Shown here in pieces: positions 53,074 to 60,581 of a stretch of 64,000 bases of DNA. This stretch comes from Desulfosarcina widdelii (GTDB taxonomy: Bacteria; Desulfobacterota; Desulfobacteria; Desulfobacterales; Desulfosarcinaceae), in contig NZ_AP021875.1 of the NCBI RefSeq assembly GCF_009688965.1, positions 3,658,001 through 3,722,000 of the forward strand. Reading direction: 5' to 3'. Under the pieces are notes generated by a model. The model was not told the origin of the DNA. It made no database searches and saw nothing but the letters and a program-made list of their open reading frames with translations. Both the position numbers and the translations under genes were made by a program. The stretch's first letter is position 1. Each line of letters begins with the position of its first letter.

Positions 53074-53234
53074 ATCGTAAGCCTCGCAATTGATGAACGC
53101 GTATAAGGCCCCAGGCTCGTCATGCCGGACTTGATCCGGTATCCAGAACATATAGAAATTAGAATCAGTCCATTGACATTAACTGGATGCAAGCCCTGGG
53201 TATCTCGATAAATCTTCTGAAGGGTTTACTTGAA
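53074..53234. repeat. Repeat-fragment mosaic left of MITE copy 2
   Basis: Non-coding. 53090-53159 repeats blocks of 47607-47700 (TTGATGAAC, then GCTCGTCATGCCGGACTTGAT). 53166-53184 repeats the TCCATTGACATTAAC block of the ATPase operator. This looks like accumulated debris of insertions. Confidence 0.6.
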
Positions 53235-53443
53235 CCCAAAGTAAGCGATTGTTGAGCTTGCCGCAGATTCAAGGCGGCCGTCGTGGCGCTATAGTTGGCT
53301 ATGCGCCGCTGCGGCCAACGCCGAAGATGCGGTGAGATCGGCAATCCCGCAGGGTTTCGCCTTTTGAGAGGAAAAACACCGACAAGCTTCTGAAATCATA
53401 GCCTTCATAAATTTTTCGAAAAAGGAGAAACGCCTACTTTGGG
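53235..53443. mobile_element. MITE-like element, copy 2 (209 bp)
   Basis: Starts CCCAAAGTAAGCG and ends CGCCTACTTTGGG (12 of 13 TIR positions pair). It aligns over its full length with 44038-44247, including the blocks AGCTTGCCGCAGATTCAAGG and GATGCGGTGAGATCGGCAAT. Flanks TTGAA and TTAAA may be a decayed 5-bp target duplication. It contains no gene. Confidence 0.85.
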
Positions 53444-53574
53444 TTAAATTCACAGCGTAGTGGATGGGTTTATCCCTGCCTCTGATAAACAAGCGCGGAT
53501 GAACCGCACCCCTGATACATCGGAGCAGCAAGACCGATTCCAAATGCGTCTACCCTGCCCCAAGGCATTTATCC

Positions 53575-53693
53575 CCTTGAATTCGCAAACGAAATCGTTT
53601 AGGGTAATTTCTCGTAAAAGTCCTATCCTTTGTTTTTCTGTTCGTATCGATCCATATTTGTCGGTTTTCGTAATTTTGGGGCCACTTGACCGC
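53575..53693. repeat. Direct repeat, right copy
   Basis: Second copy of 52953-53073. It preserves the reading frame LNSQTKSFRVIS of the ATPase C-terminus without the rest of the gene, so it is a remnant of a duplication or of a lost paralogue. It ends about 65 bp before the IS3-family element. Confidence 0.8.
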
Positions 53694-53825
53694 TCTGGCT
53701 ATCCAGTTTTTGGGTGCAAGGTCACCGTCCAAATTCCATCCATTAGACGCCAGTAGGTGGATCATCTCAAAAAAGTGGACACACCGAACAGCCAAGTTGT
53801 ATGAGGCAACAGGAGGTGTTCCACC

Positions 53826-54128
53826 ATGGGAAAACGATTTGACAAAGAATTTAAAATCGAAGCGGTGCGACTGGCTTCGGAGCCAGGCAACACACAGTCC
53901 GAAATCGAACGCGACCTTGGCATCAGCCAAGGCATCATCAGTCGCTGGAAACGCGAGTTGCGTAATGATGGCGACCAGGCGTTTCCAGGTAAAGGCCGCC
54001 TCAAGCCAGACGACGATGAGTTGCGGCGTCTCAAGCGTGAAAACGAGCGACTTCGGCAGGAACGTGACATCTTAAAAAAAGCCGTGGCCATCTTCTCGGA
54101 GGACCCGAACAGATATTCGGGTTCATAG
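53826..54128 (+). CDS. IS3-family transposase OrfA
   Basis: A 100-residue DNA-binding subunit. A helix-turn-helix lies in about residues 20-45 (NTQSEIERDLGISQGIISRWKREL), followed by a leucine-zipper-like coiled coil (LRRLKRENERLRQERDILKKAVAIF). The run of seven A residues at DILKKA (near 54073-54079) is in phase for -1 slippage. The -1 frame stays open straight into OrfB, so an OrfAB fusion transposase is expected, as usual in this family. A ribosome-binding GGAGG lies upstream of the ATG. Confidence 0.95.
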   Translation: MGKRFDKEFKIEAVRLASEPGNTQSEIERDLGISQGIISRWKRELRNDGDQAFPGKGRLKPDDDELRRLKRENERLRQERDILKKAVAIFSEDPNRYSGS

Positions 54129-54160
54129 ACGGGCACCGCACTCTTTGGAGTGTTGAGAAG

Positions 54161-54982
54161 ATGTGCCGGGTTCTTTCGGTGTCTCGCAGCGGTTATTACC
54201 ATTGGCGCAACCGTCCCGAGAGCAAACGGGCGATTGAGAATCGGCGCCTGGACGTTCACATCAAGGCCATTTTCAACAGACATAAAAGGCGCTGTGGCAG
54301 TCCGAAAATCACGGATGAACTCAACGACATGGGATTTCCAGTCAGCAAAAACCGGGTTGCCCGCAGAATGAAGGAAATGGGGCTGCGTTCGATCTATCGG
54401 CGCAAATATCGGACGACCACCGATTCGAAGCACTCCTATCCGGTCGCGAAGAATCTGTTGCAGCGCGATTTTACGGCGGACGGCCCTGATAAGACGTGGG
54501 TGTCGGATATCACCTATATCGCTACCGCACGTGGCTGGCTCTACCTGACGGTCTTTATCGATCTGTTTTCCCGTATGGTGGTCGGCTGGGCGCTGAGCAG
54601 TTCTTTGAGCACGGAAATGGTGCTTACAGCGCTTGCCCGCGGGATCCGCAAGCGTCGCCCCGGTCCCGGATTGATTATCCATTCGGATCGCGGGGTTCAG
54701 TATGCGTGCAAGGATTTTCGAAAAGTGTTGAATAAGCATGGTTTCGTTCAAAGCATGAGTCGCAAGGGCAACTGCTGGGACAACGCGGTGGCCGAGTCTT
54801 TTTTCGGCATCATCAAATCGGAATTGATTCACCATGAACGCTTCAAGGGGCCTCAAGACACCTTGAGGGCAATATTCGAGTACATTGAGATCTATTACAA
54901 TCGGAAACGCAAACATTCTACATTGGGCTACAAAACCCCAGCCCAATTCGAACAGACCATGAAATCAGCAGTTTGCTTTTAA
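54161..54982 (+). CDS. IS3-family transposase OrfB (DDE integrase domain)
   Basis: A 273-residue rve-type integrase core. The HTH_21 region (SRSGYYHWRNRPESKRAIENRRLDVHIKAIF) precedes the catalytic domain with Asp in WVSDITYIATARGWLYL, Asp in IIHSDRGVQY and Glu in NAVAESFFGIIKSEL, spaced as D-D-35-E. The frame is open upstream of the ATG at 54161 back to the slippery A-run in orfA, so the natural product is probably the OrfAB fusion reading FIDGHRTLWSVEKMCRVL across the junction. Confidence 0.95.
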   Translation: MCRVLSVSRSGYYHWRNRPESKRAIENRRLDVHIKAIFNRHKRRCGSPKITDELNDMGFPVSKNRVARRMKEMGLRSIYRRKYRTTTDSKHSYPVAKNLLQRDFTADGPDKTWVSDITYIATARGWLYLTVFIDLFSRMVVGWALSSSLSTEMVLTALARGIRKRRPGPGLIIHSDRGVQYACKDFRKVLNKHGFVQSMSRKGNCWDNAVAESFFGIIKSELIHHERFKGPQDTLRAIFEYIEIYYNRKRKHSTLGYKTPAQFEQTMKSAVCF

Positions 54983-55149
54983 CCGTGTCTACTTTTTTGG
55001 GGAAAGTCCAAGGTTTGCAGCAACCCCAGGTTGATGAGGTGCGATTGGTTCCGAATGAGCCGCGGAGGGGTCGATATTAAAACAGGAGAAATTAAAACCT
55101 GTACAACGCAAAGTTAATTCCAAACCAGCAAAGGCGAAAGGATTTGGTC

Positions 55150-55491
55150 ATGAAAAGAAGAGTCGGTCTTATTTTTGTGGTTGTATTGGCGCTTATTCCA
55201 TGTATTGGAGGTGCGATTTTTTCTCCATCCCAGTCCCTGGCTCGAAGTGTAGTGCCCATAGAAGGGAGTAGTTTCGATATTTCTTTACCCCTAATTGATA
55301 ATCTCAAGATCTATATGGGAAAAAATGTTTTTATCCATTTAAAATCTGGGAAGACCTTGCAAGGGAATGTAAAGGCCGTCGGAAACAATCTTGTCCACTT
55401 GGAAAAACTGACTGGCAAGGATTTTTACGATGCACTAATAAATATCGAGGAAATCAACGCGATAGAAGCGAAATTCAGGGAAATGAAATAG
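55150..55491 (+). CDS. Small exported Sm-like protein
   Basis: A 113-residue protein with an N-terminal hydrophobic signal (MKRRVGLIFVVVLALIPCIG). The mature part ends in an LSm-like strand pattern: GKNVFIHLKSGKTLQGNVKAVGNNLVHLEKL, then DALINIEEINAIEA. The V-x-L-K-S-G-x-x-x-x-G-x-V pattern resembles the Sm1 motif of small beta-barrels. This is a resemblance only; an exported Sm-like protein would not bind RNA in the usual way. AAAGGA stands about 8 nt before the ATG. It follows the IS3 element by 140 bp and precedes copy 1 of an 87-bp repeat. Confidence 0.65.
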   Translation: MKRRVGLIFVVVLALIPCIGGAIFSPSQSLARSVVPIEGSSFDISLPLIDNLKIYMGKNVFIHLKSGKTLQGNVKAVGNNLVHLEKLTGKDFYDALINIEEINAIEAKFREMK

Positions 55492-55500
55492 GCGGGAAAA

Positions 55501-55586
55501 CGACCTTAATTATCTCAATATACAGGTTTATTTTTCAGCACATGCATTTGATTGGTTCAATTGCTTAGATACTGAGAGACGTCCCT
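55501..55586. repeat. 87-bp dispersed repeat, copy 1
   Basis: Starts CGACCTTAATTATCTCAAT and ends ACTGAGAGACGTCCCT. Copies 2 and 3 lie at 61291-61378 and 62182-62268. It ends about 14 bp before the racemase ATG. The ends are loosely complementary (GGGACG.../...CGTCCC), so it may fold. Confidence 0.85.
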
Positions 55587-55599
55587 AAATTTATCTGCC

Positions 55600-56310
55600 A
55601 TGGATCAACTGAAGAAAAAAATTGGAATAGTTGGTGGGTTAAGCCCCGAATCAACGGTAAGCTACTATCTGTATATCACACGTAATTACGCCGAACGATA
55701 TGGAAATTACGACTATCCTGAAATCATTATATATAGTGTAAATTTGGAAAATTACCACAAATGGCGGCGTATAAACAGATGGGACCTCATTATTGATGAT
55801 CTTGTCTCCTGTTTTCAAAAGCTAAAGAACGCTGGTGCAGATTTTGGCCTGATTGCAACAAATACGATGCATAAGGTATTCAAGCAAGTTGCAGATATTG
55901 TTGATCTTCCTCTAATCAATATAATAGACGAAACAGCACTCAGAGCGAGAGAACTTGGACTAAACAGGCTTGGCCTTCTCGGCACGAAATACACAATGAG
56001 CGATGGTTTCTACCAGGAAAGATTATCAAAATTCGATATTGATTCCCTGGTTCCAAACGCTGATCAGCAAGAAGTGATTCATAAGATTATCGTTGAGGAG
56101 TTGGTAAGGGGCCAATTTTTAGAGAAATCAAAAAATAGAACGATTGAGATCATTCAAGATTTGGTTTCAAGAGGTGCCAAGGGTATTATTTTGGGATGCA
56201 CTGAGATACCATTGCTGGTCAAAAAAGAAGATTGTGACATCCAGCTTCTTGATACAGCAATAATCCATTCCGAAGCTGCCCTTAGAGCTGCTATTAATAA
56301 AAATACCTAA
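55600..56310 (+). CDS. Aspartate/glutamate racemase-family protein
   Basis: A 236-residue member of the Asp/Glu/hydantoin racemase superfamily (KIGIVGGLSPESTVSYY). The second catalytic position is Cys200 (IILGCTEIPLL), but the first is Thr87 (IATNTMH) where most members have Cys. A Thr/Cys pair is the hallmark of the E. coli L-Asp/Glu-specific racemase (EcL-DER) group, suggesting one-sided activity on L-acidic amino acids. There is no strong ribosome-binding site; the 87-bp repeat occupies the space just upstream and may supply signals. AT-rich composition relative to the core region suggests transfer. Confidence 0.88.
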   Translation: MDQLKKKIGIVGGLSPESTVSYYLYITRNYAERYGNYDYPEIIIYSVNLENYHKWRRINRWDLIIDDLVSCFQKLKNAGADFGLIATNTMHKVFKQVADIVDLPLINIIDETALRARELGLNRLGLLGTKYTMSDGFYQERLSKFDIDSLVPNADQQEVIHKIIVEELVRGQFLEKSKNRTIEIIQDLVSRGAKGIILGCTEIPLLVKKEDCDIQLLDTAIIHSEAALRAAINKNT

Positions 56311-56368
56311 GCCAACGTCATAGTGATCCAAGAGGTCAAGCCTGCCTTTGTTGGAGTAGAACTGAAAA

Positions 56369-57046
56369 ATGACCAGAACAAGCAAAATCTTCTATCTTAT
56401 ATTTTTCAGTTTCGCCGTGATCTTCATTGCCACGTTGCATATGCGGCCCTATCCCTTTGTCTATCTCGTTAAGGCGGTGCCTATTTATAGCCTGGCGGCA
56501 TTGGCCTTTTTGAACATTCCCGGATTACGCGGCAAACTGATAGGGTTGGGTCTGGTTTTTTCCGGGGTCGGCGATATCGTTTTAGAGCTTGCAGGGGATT
56601 CGCTTTTTGCCGTGGGACTTGGGGCCTTTTTAACAGCTCATCTGTTTTATATTGCCGCTTTCACGAAAGGCATCCGGTTTAAAGGAGCGCGTGGCATGGT
56701 CGCCGCGGCCATAATGGTTTATGGCTGTTTAATCGGATTTGTCATGGTACCGAATCTTGGTGATATGCTTGTGCCGGTGTTGGCTTATCTGCTGGTTATC
56801 GTGGCCATGGGGGTATTGGCTGCTTTAGGCGGCGTCAATCATTGGTTGGTGGTTGCGGGTGCCTGCCTGTTTATTGCCTCCGATTCCCTCATCGCCGTCA
56901 ACCGTTTTATTGCTCCTGTGCCCAACTCCGGCTTATTAATCATGGCGACCTATTACCCAGCTCAGCTTTTAATAACAGCCGGTGCATCGCTGCATGGATT
57001 CGGCTTTGTGCAAAATTTGGGGACACCAAGGCAACTATCCCTATAA
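56369..57046 (+). CDS. YhhN-family integral membrane protein (lysoplasmalogenase-like)
   Basis: A 225-residue protein with about eight hydrophobic helices. Motifs VKAVPIYSLAALAFL, GLVFSGVGDIVLEL, LTAHLFYIAAF and LFIASDSLIAVNRF match the YhhN/TMEM86 family, whose animal member hydrolyses the vinyl-ether bond of lysoplasmalogens. The conserved acidic residues in SGVGDI and ASDS, thought to be catalytic, are present. It starts 58 bp after the racemase stop and may be co-transcribed. Plasmalogens occur in anaerobic bacteria, so the activity is plausible here. Confidence 0.87.
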   Translation: MTRTSKIFYLIFFSFAVIFIATLHMRPYPFVYLVKAVPIYSLAALAFLNIPGLRGKLIGLGLVFSGVGDIVLELAGDSLFAVGLGAFLTAHLFYIAAFTKGIRFKGARGMVAAAIMVYGCLIGFVMVPNLGDMLVPVLAYLLVIVAMGVLAALGGVNHWLVVAGACLFIASDSLIAVNRFIAPVPNSGLLIMATYYPAQLLITAGASLHGFGFVQNLGTPRQLSL

Positions 57047-57207
57047 TTTGAATTTTAGCCCTGAAAATCGCAATATAGCACCTTTTCAGGCCTAGTTTCT
57101 CCACATTTTTATTTTATTCCATGTAGTTGAGCTGGGCGTCCTGGAGTGATGCTGGAAAAGGCAACATTTGTTCACATTGTTGCCAAAATGGCCCTAATAG
57201 TCAAATT

Positions 57208-57274
57208 ATTAGAAGCCCAATTGGGCTCCTAATCCGGCATATGGTGGAATTAGAAGGCTAATTGGGCTTCTAAT
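57208..57274. repeat. Two tandem near-identical palindromes upstream of the nuclease gene
   Basis: 57208-57233 is ATTAGAAGCCCAATTGGGCTCCTAAT and 57249-57274 is the same with three changes; each is a near-perfect dyad centred on AATT and the centres are 41 bp apart. A third degraded unit (TATAAGGCGACTATTAGG) follows near 57300. Located 97-163 bp before the nuclease ATG. Confidence 0.75.
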
Positions 57275-57370
57275 CCGATTTCGTCTGCAAAATGGTCGTA
57301 TTATAAGGCGACTATTAGGTCGTCTAAAAACTAGGTTATCTGTCGCGAAAATACGGAGGTTGTTACTGAA

Positions 57371-58213
57371 ATGAGTGAAAAGGTAGATAGCCCGGCACAA
57401 AGGGGTTTCAAATTCGAACGAGAAGTCGCCTCCATTTATAGAGCATTAGGTGCTGAAGTAGTTCATGACGTTGCTATTGCGGGTAACCAGATTGATGTTT
57501 TGGCGCATGAGCGTACTACAGCCGGAACACTTATTCGGACAGCGATTGAGTGCAAAGCATATTCTTCACAAGTTGGAATAGAAGTGGTTCGATCTTTTGC
57601 AGCGTTGGCAAACCTCTTGAAATCTAGAGGATTAATTGAACGCGCTGCAATTGTATCCCTAAATGGCTATACTCGAAATTCCAGAGAAGCTGCTGCGGAA
57701 TTTGGAGTTGATCTGATAGAAATAGATGATCTTAGAAAAAAAATTGAAAAACAACCTGAACTTCTAATAAAAGCTAAAGAAGAAATATCCGTACAAGATC
57801 ATATATCTGACGTCGAGATAAAACCAAAGCGTCTTTTCGTTGTCATGCCTTTTGCGCCGGAGTTTAACGATATATATATCCTCGGAATAAGAGAAGTTGC
57901 AGAGAATTTAGGTTTCGTTGTTGAAAGAGCAGATGAAATAGAACATATCGAACCAATAGTTGACGTAATACAAGAAAAGATCCGTTCTTGCGACGCCATA
58001 ATTGCTGACACGACAGGACGTAATCCTAATGTGTTCTACGAAGTTGGGTACGCAAATGGTGTGAATTGCCCAGCGGTCCTGATATGCAGAGAGGGTGACG
58101 ATATTCCTTTTGACCTTGCTGGTGTGAACTTTATCAAATACGGAAGTATTGTTAATTTGAGAGAGCGTTTGGACAAACGATTAAGAGCAATTTTTGATGT
58201 GGATCAGCCCTAA
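57371..58213 (+). CDS. PD-(D/E)XK nuclease fused to nucleoside 2-deoxyribosyltransferase-like domain
   Basis: A 280-residue two-domain protein. Residues about 8-125 form a Mrr-like restriction-endonuclease fold: FKFEREVASIYRALGAEV, then Asp42 (GNQIDVLAHER) and Glu60-Cys-Lys62 (AIECKAYSS), the PD-(D/E)XK triad. Residues about 153-275 form a nucleoside-deoxyribosyltransferase/TIR-like domain: LFVVMPFAPEFNDIY, VERADEIEHI, IIADTTGRNPNVFYEVGYANG (Asp213, Glu224) and DDIPFDLAGVNFIKY. GGAGG lies about 11 nt upstream of the ATG. It could cut nucleic acid and sense or cleave a nucleotide, a pattern common in phage-defence effectors. It heads a cassette with a Gly-rich peptide and a membrane-protein gene. 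Confidence 0.82.
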   Translation: MSEKVDSPAQRGFKFEREVASIYRALGAEVVHDVAIAGNQIDVLAHERTTAGTLIRTAIECKAYSSQVGIEVVRSFAALANLLKSRGLIERAAIVSLNGYTRNSREAAAEFGVDLIEIDDLRKKIEKQPELLIKAKEEISVQDHISDVEIKPKRLFVVMPFAPEFNDIYILGIREVAENLGFVVERADEIEHIEPIVDVIQEKIRSCDAIIADTTGRNPNVFYEVGYANGVNCPAVLICREGDDIPFDLAGVNFIKYGSIVNLRERLDKRLRAIFDVDQP

Positions 58214-58384
58214 AACCTGACCAGATAACATCGCATTCAAGATTGACGTGCAGGGTCGGGCGGCCTTAGTCTTTTAAACATTTGGGGTTTTTTAGCGGCC
58301 GTGGGTGTTTGGATTTTTAATTACCCTGCACGCAACTTAATTAAGTGTTAGAGCCATATAATCATTAATCGAATATAGGAGAGA
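58214..58384. other. Short gap between nuclease and Gly-rich peptide genes
   Basis: About 170 bp. No gene. Contains GGGGTTTTTTAGCGGCC but no convincing terminator; a promoter for the following small genes could lie here. Confidence 0.3.
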
Positions 58385-58513
58385 ATGATGGCCAAAGGAA
58401 ATAAAGGAAAGGGATCATCCGGAGGCTCCACCGGTAACACAGGAACGAAAGGCGGTGGCACCGGTAATACTGGAACAAGATCTGGAGATAATAGTGGCAA
58501 TAAAGGAAAATAA
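58385..58513 (+). CDS. 42-aa Gly/Thr/Asn-rich repeat peptide
   Basis: A small open frame preceded by AGGAG with a short spacer and starting ATGATG. The peptide has no hydrophobic segment. It contains two near-identical GGxTGNTGT blocks (residues about 13-32) between Lys/Gly-rich ends (AKGNKGKG, GNKGK). The next gene starts 3 nt after its stop, so the two are probably one transcript. I recognise no family. Short Gly-rich peptides next to effector or membrane genes can be secreted, structural or toxin-like, but nothing here decides. Confidence 0.55.
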   Translation: MMAKGNKGKGSSGGSTGNTGTKGGGTGNTGTRSGDNSGNKGK

Positions 58514-58641
58514 TAAATGAAAAACCAAGAAGTATGGGAATCCTACAATTTTTATACAAGCGAGGTGACAAAACATTCTAGGTATTTAGGCTTCGCTGGG
58601 ATTGCTATTTGTTGGTTTTTTCGAACAACTGAAATAACATT

Positions 58642-60024
58642 CTAAAGTTTCGCAGTAACCCATCGACTTTGTTCAGCGATGAGATCTTCTATGATATCAA
58701 TAAAATGAAAAAGTAAATCAGGTTCGATACGGTACGAAAGTATATCGCTTGACTTAAAAATTAGTTCTTTGACACGGTCCCAGACGGCACGGCTGAACAT
58801 CCACAATGACTGATCGTCCGACGTTTGCCGAAACAGCGGACCAACGCAGGCGTTCAGCCCGTGTTTTATCTGGATGTAGACCAATAGCAGATACCGAATC
58901 ATAACCAGGCTCTGGCTGGCAATCAAAGCGTCAAACGTATTGCTTTGCTCTTTTCCCATGTAAAGCATCTGCTTGGCATCTTTAAAGTATACTTCGATGG
59001 ACCAACGGCGGGCGTAATAGTCAAGAATCCGGGATGGCTCCAGCTCGGTATCGGTGCAAAGCAGAGCCTGCCACTGTTTGCGACCATCGGAAACGAACAG
59101 TACCCGAACCGAGCCGGTCTTTTTCAACGTGACATTGAGGCATACGCCCTTAATCGTGCGATCCTTGATCCAGACAGTCTGTTTCTTGGCGACCTGCTGC
59201 CATAGTTGTTTGAGCGTATATGCGCCGCCTTGATAACCGTATTTGACCCGGTTGCGCTTTAATCGGCAGATGACGCCATAACCGACATCAACGATGCGAC
59301 GGATAATATCGTCGTGGGCAAACCAGCTGTCGAACAAGACGAAGCTGGCATCGAGGCCCGACTTCCAGGCTCTGTCGAGCATCTGAACCAGAACGTCGGT
59401 TTTTTTACTCAGCGTTTCCTTGCGTCGTTTCCAGCCGTTGGTACGCTTGTCGATATTCCGCATATCAGTGTTGGGCCGGTGACTGGATGTATGAAAGGCA
59501 CCATCGATAGGGAAAAAATGCAACCCGTCATGAAAGCCCAATTGCAGATACTGATTGCCAAGAATGGAACGCCTGACTTTGTGATCGAAATGATAGCTGA
59601 CCAATTCGATCTCTTTGCCCGATTTGGGACAGATGGAGTCATCGGCGATCAATACTTTTTCTTTCAATGGGACATTCTTACGCATGGCTATGATCTTTGA
59701 TGCCAACATCTGGACCAGCTTTCTCCAATTGAAGTGTTCATTGTTCAAGAACCGGTAGAACGTGTCTTTATGGGCCTGGACGTAGTTTTGTATATAGCCG
59801 CCATTACAGAAACTGTTGAGGCTTCGCTTGAGAAAAGGCAGTAGTACGAAAACAAATATGAGCGAGAGTGTTTCATAACCTCTTTTTTTGGTGATGTTGC
59901 TTTGTCGGGCCAATGAACGGAACTTGAGTTCGGTGAACGCACGATTGAGTTCATGGTCGTCAATGATCCGGCCCGAATCAGATTGTTTTTGCAAGGAGAG
60001 GGAAAATGTATTAGGGTAATTCAT
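58642..60024 (-). CDS. IS4-family transposase
   Basis: A 460-residue DDE transposase. The catalytic Asp residues are visible in VLIADDSICPKSGKEIE and FVLFDSWFAHDD. The family signature Y-x2-R-x3-E-x6-K is intact in YYARRWSIEVYFKDAKQ, giving the catalytic Glu. The stop codon lies inside the terminal inverted repeat of the element, so no space is wasted at that end. The ribosome-binding site is weak. No frameshift or internal stop is present. Confidence 0.95.
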   Translation of the reverse strand: MNYPNTFSLSLQKQSDSGRIIDDHELNRAFTELKFRSLARQSNITKKRGYETLSLIFVFVLLPFLKRSLNSFCNGGYIQNYVQAHKDTFYRFLNNEHFNWRKLVQMLASKIIAMRKNVPLKEKVLIADDSICPKSGKEIELVSYHFDHKVRRSILGNQYLQLGFHDGLHFFPIDGAFHTSSHRPNTDMRNIDKRTNGWKRRKETLSKKTDVLVQMLDRAWKSGLDASFVLFDSWFAHDDIIRRIVDVGYGVICRLKRNRVKYGYQGGAYTLKQLWQQVAKKQTVWIKDRTIKGVCLNVTLKKTGSVRVLFVSDGRKQWQALLCTDTELEPSRILDYYARRWSIEVYFKDAKQMLYMGKEQSNTFDALIASQSLVMIRYLLLVYIQIKHGLNACVGPLFRQTSDDQSLWMFSRAVWDRVKELIFKSSDILSYRIEPDLLFHFIDIIEDLIAEQSRWVTAKL

Positions 60025-60162
60025 AGCGGTTCTTTCTTTAGTGATATTAGGTGTTTGGCGATGTCTAATATACTAAACTCAGAGCCGCTTTTCAATTATT
60101 TTCCTAATATTTTCAACTTATTATCCCTCTAAAATATCCAAAAATTAGCTGCGAAACTTCAG
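58642..60162 (-). mobile_element. IS4-family insertion sequence (1521 bp)
   Basis: Terminal inverted repeats CTAAAGTTTCGCAG and CTGAAGTTTCGCAG (reverse complement of the right end) differ at one position of 14. A 7-bp TAACATT duplication flanks it at 58635-58641 and 60163-60169. It carries one intact transposase gene on the minus strand. Intact ends, an intact frame and an exact duplication indicate recent transposition. Confidence 0.93.
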
Positions 60163-60581
60163 TAACATTTCCAAACTTTATACTTTCCGCTCTGATTTTG
60201 CTTGTGATCTATTTTATATCAGACTTGGCTCAATACTATGTTTCCGCAATGAGGTTAAGGGAATGGATGCAAAAAGAGGAAGAAAAAAAAGAAAAAGAAA
60301 CAGGTTCTCTTGAAGGTGACTATTGGCCACCTAAAAGGTTAGATATGCCAGCGTTCTTTCTCTTTAAAATAAAACTGTTTTTTCTTTTAGTTGGGTTTCT
60401 ATGTATTGGTTTGGAATTGCTTTCAAAAATTTCAAATAATTTGCTCTAACATCACGCTGGTGTATACCGGGAAAAGTTGTGGGGTTTTCAAAATCAGTAG
60501 TTGGCAAGACTTCAGGGGAGGCATTATCGTGCGTTGTCGTTTCCCGGCCGCACAACTCAGCGTTAGGATTTGAGGAGGCAC

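Larger units (their letters stand above)
53758..55010 (+). mobile_element. IS3-family insertion sequence (1253 bp)
   Basis: Left end TGGATCATCTCAAAAAAGTG and right end (reverse complement) TGGACTTTCCCCAAAAAAGT form imperfect terminal inverted repeats of about 25 bp. A 3-bp AGG duplication flanks the element. It holds orfA and orfB in the IS3 arrangement. Both frames are intact and the ends are paired, so it may still be active. Confidence 0.93.
58517..60449 (+). pseudogene. Small membrane-protein gene interrupted by an IS4-family element
   Basis: The coding sequence begins 3 nt after the Gly-rich peptide gene and runs to 58641, then resumes at 60170 and stops at 60449. Removing the insertion and one copy of the 7-bp duplication gives exactly 405 nt, an uninterrupted 134-residue frame. 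The intact protein would have transmembrane helices at about residues 24-36/44-60 and near the C-terminus. Between them lie a charged cytosolic stretch (REWMQKEEEKKEKETG) and WPPKRLDMP. The present 5' fragment ends at a stop 2 nt into the element (42 residues). Function unknown; the frame restoration shows a recent event. Confidence 0.85.
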
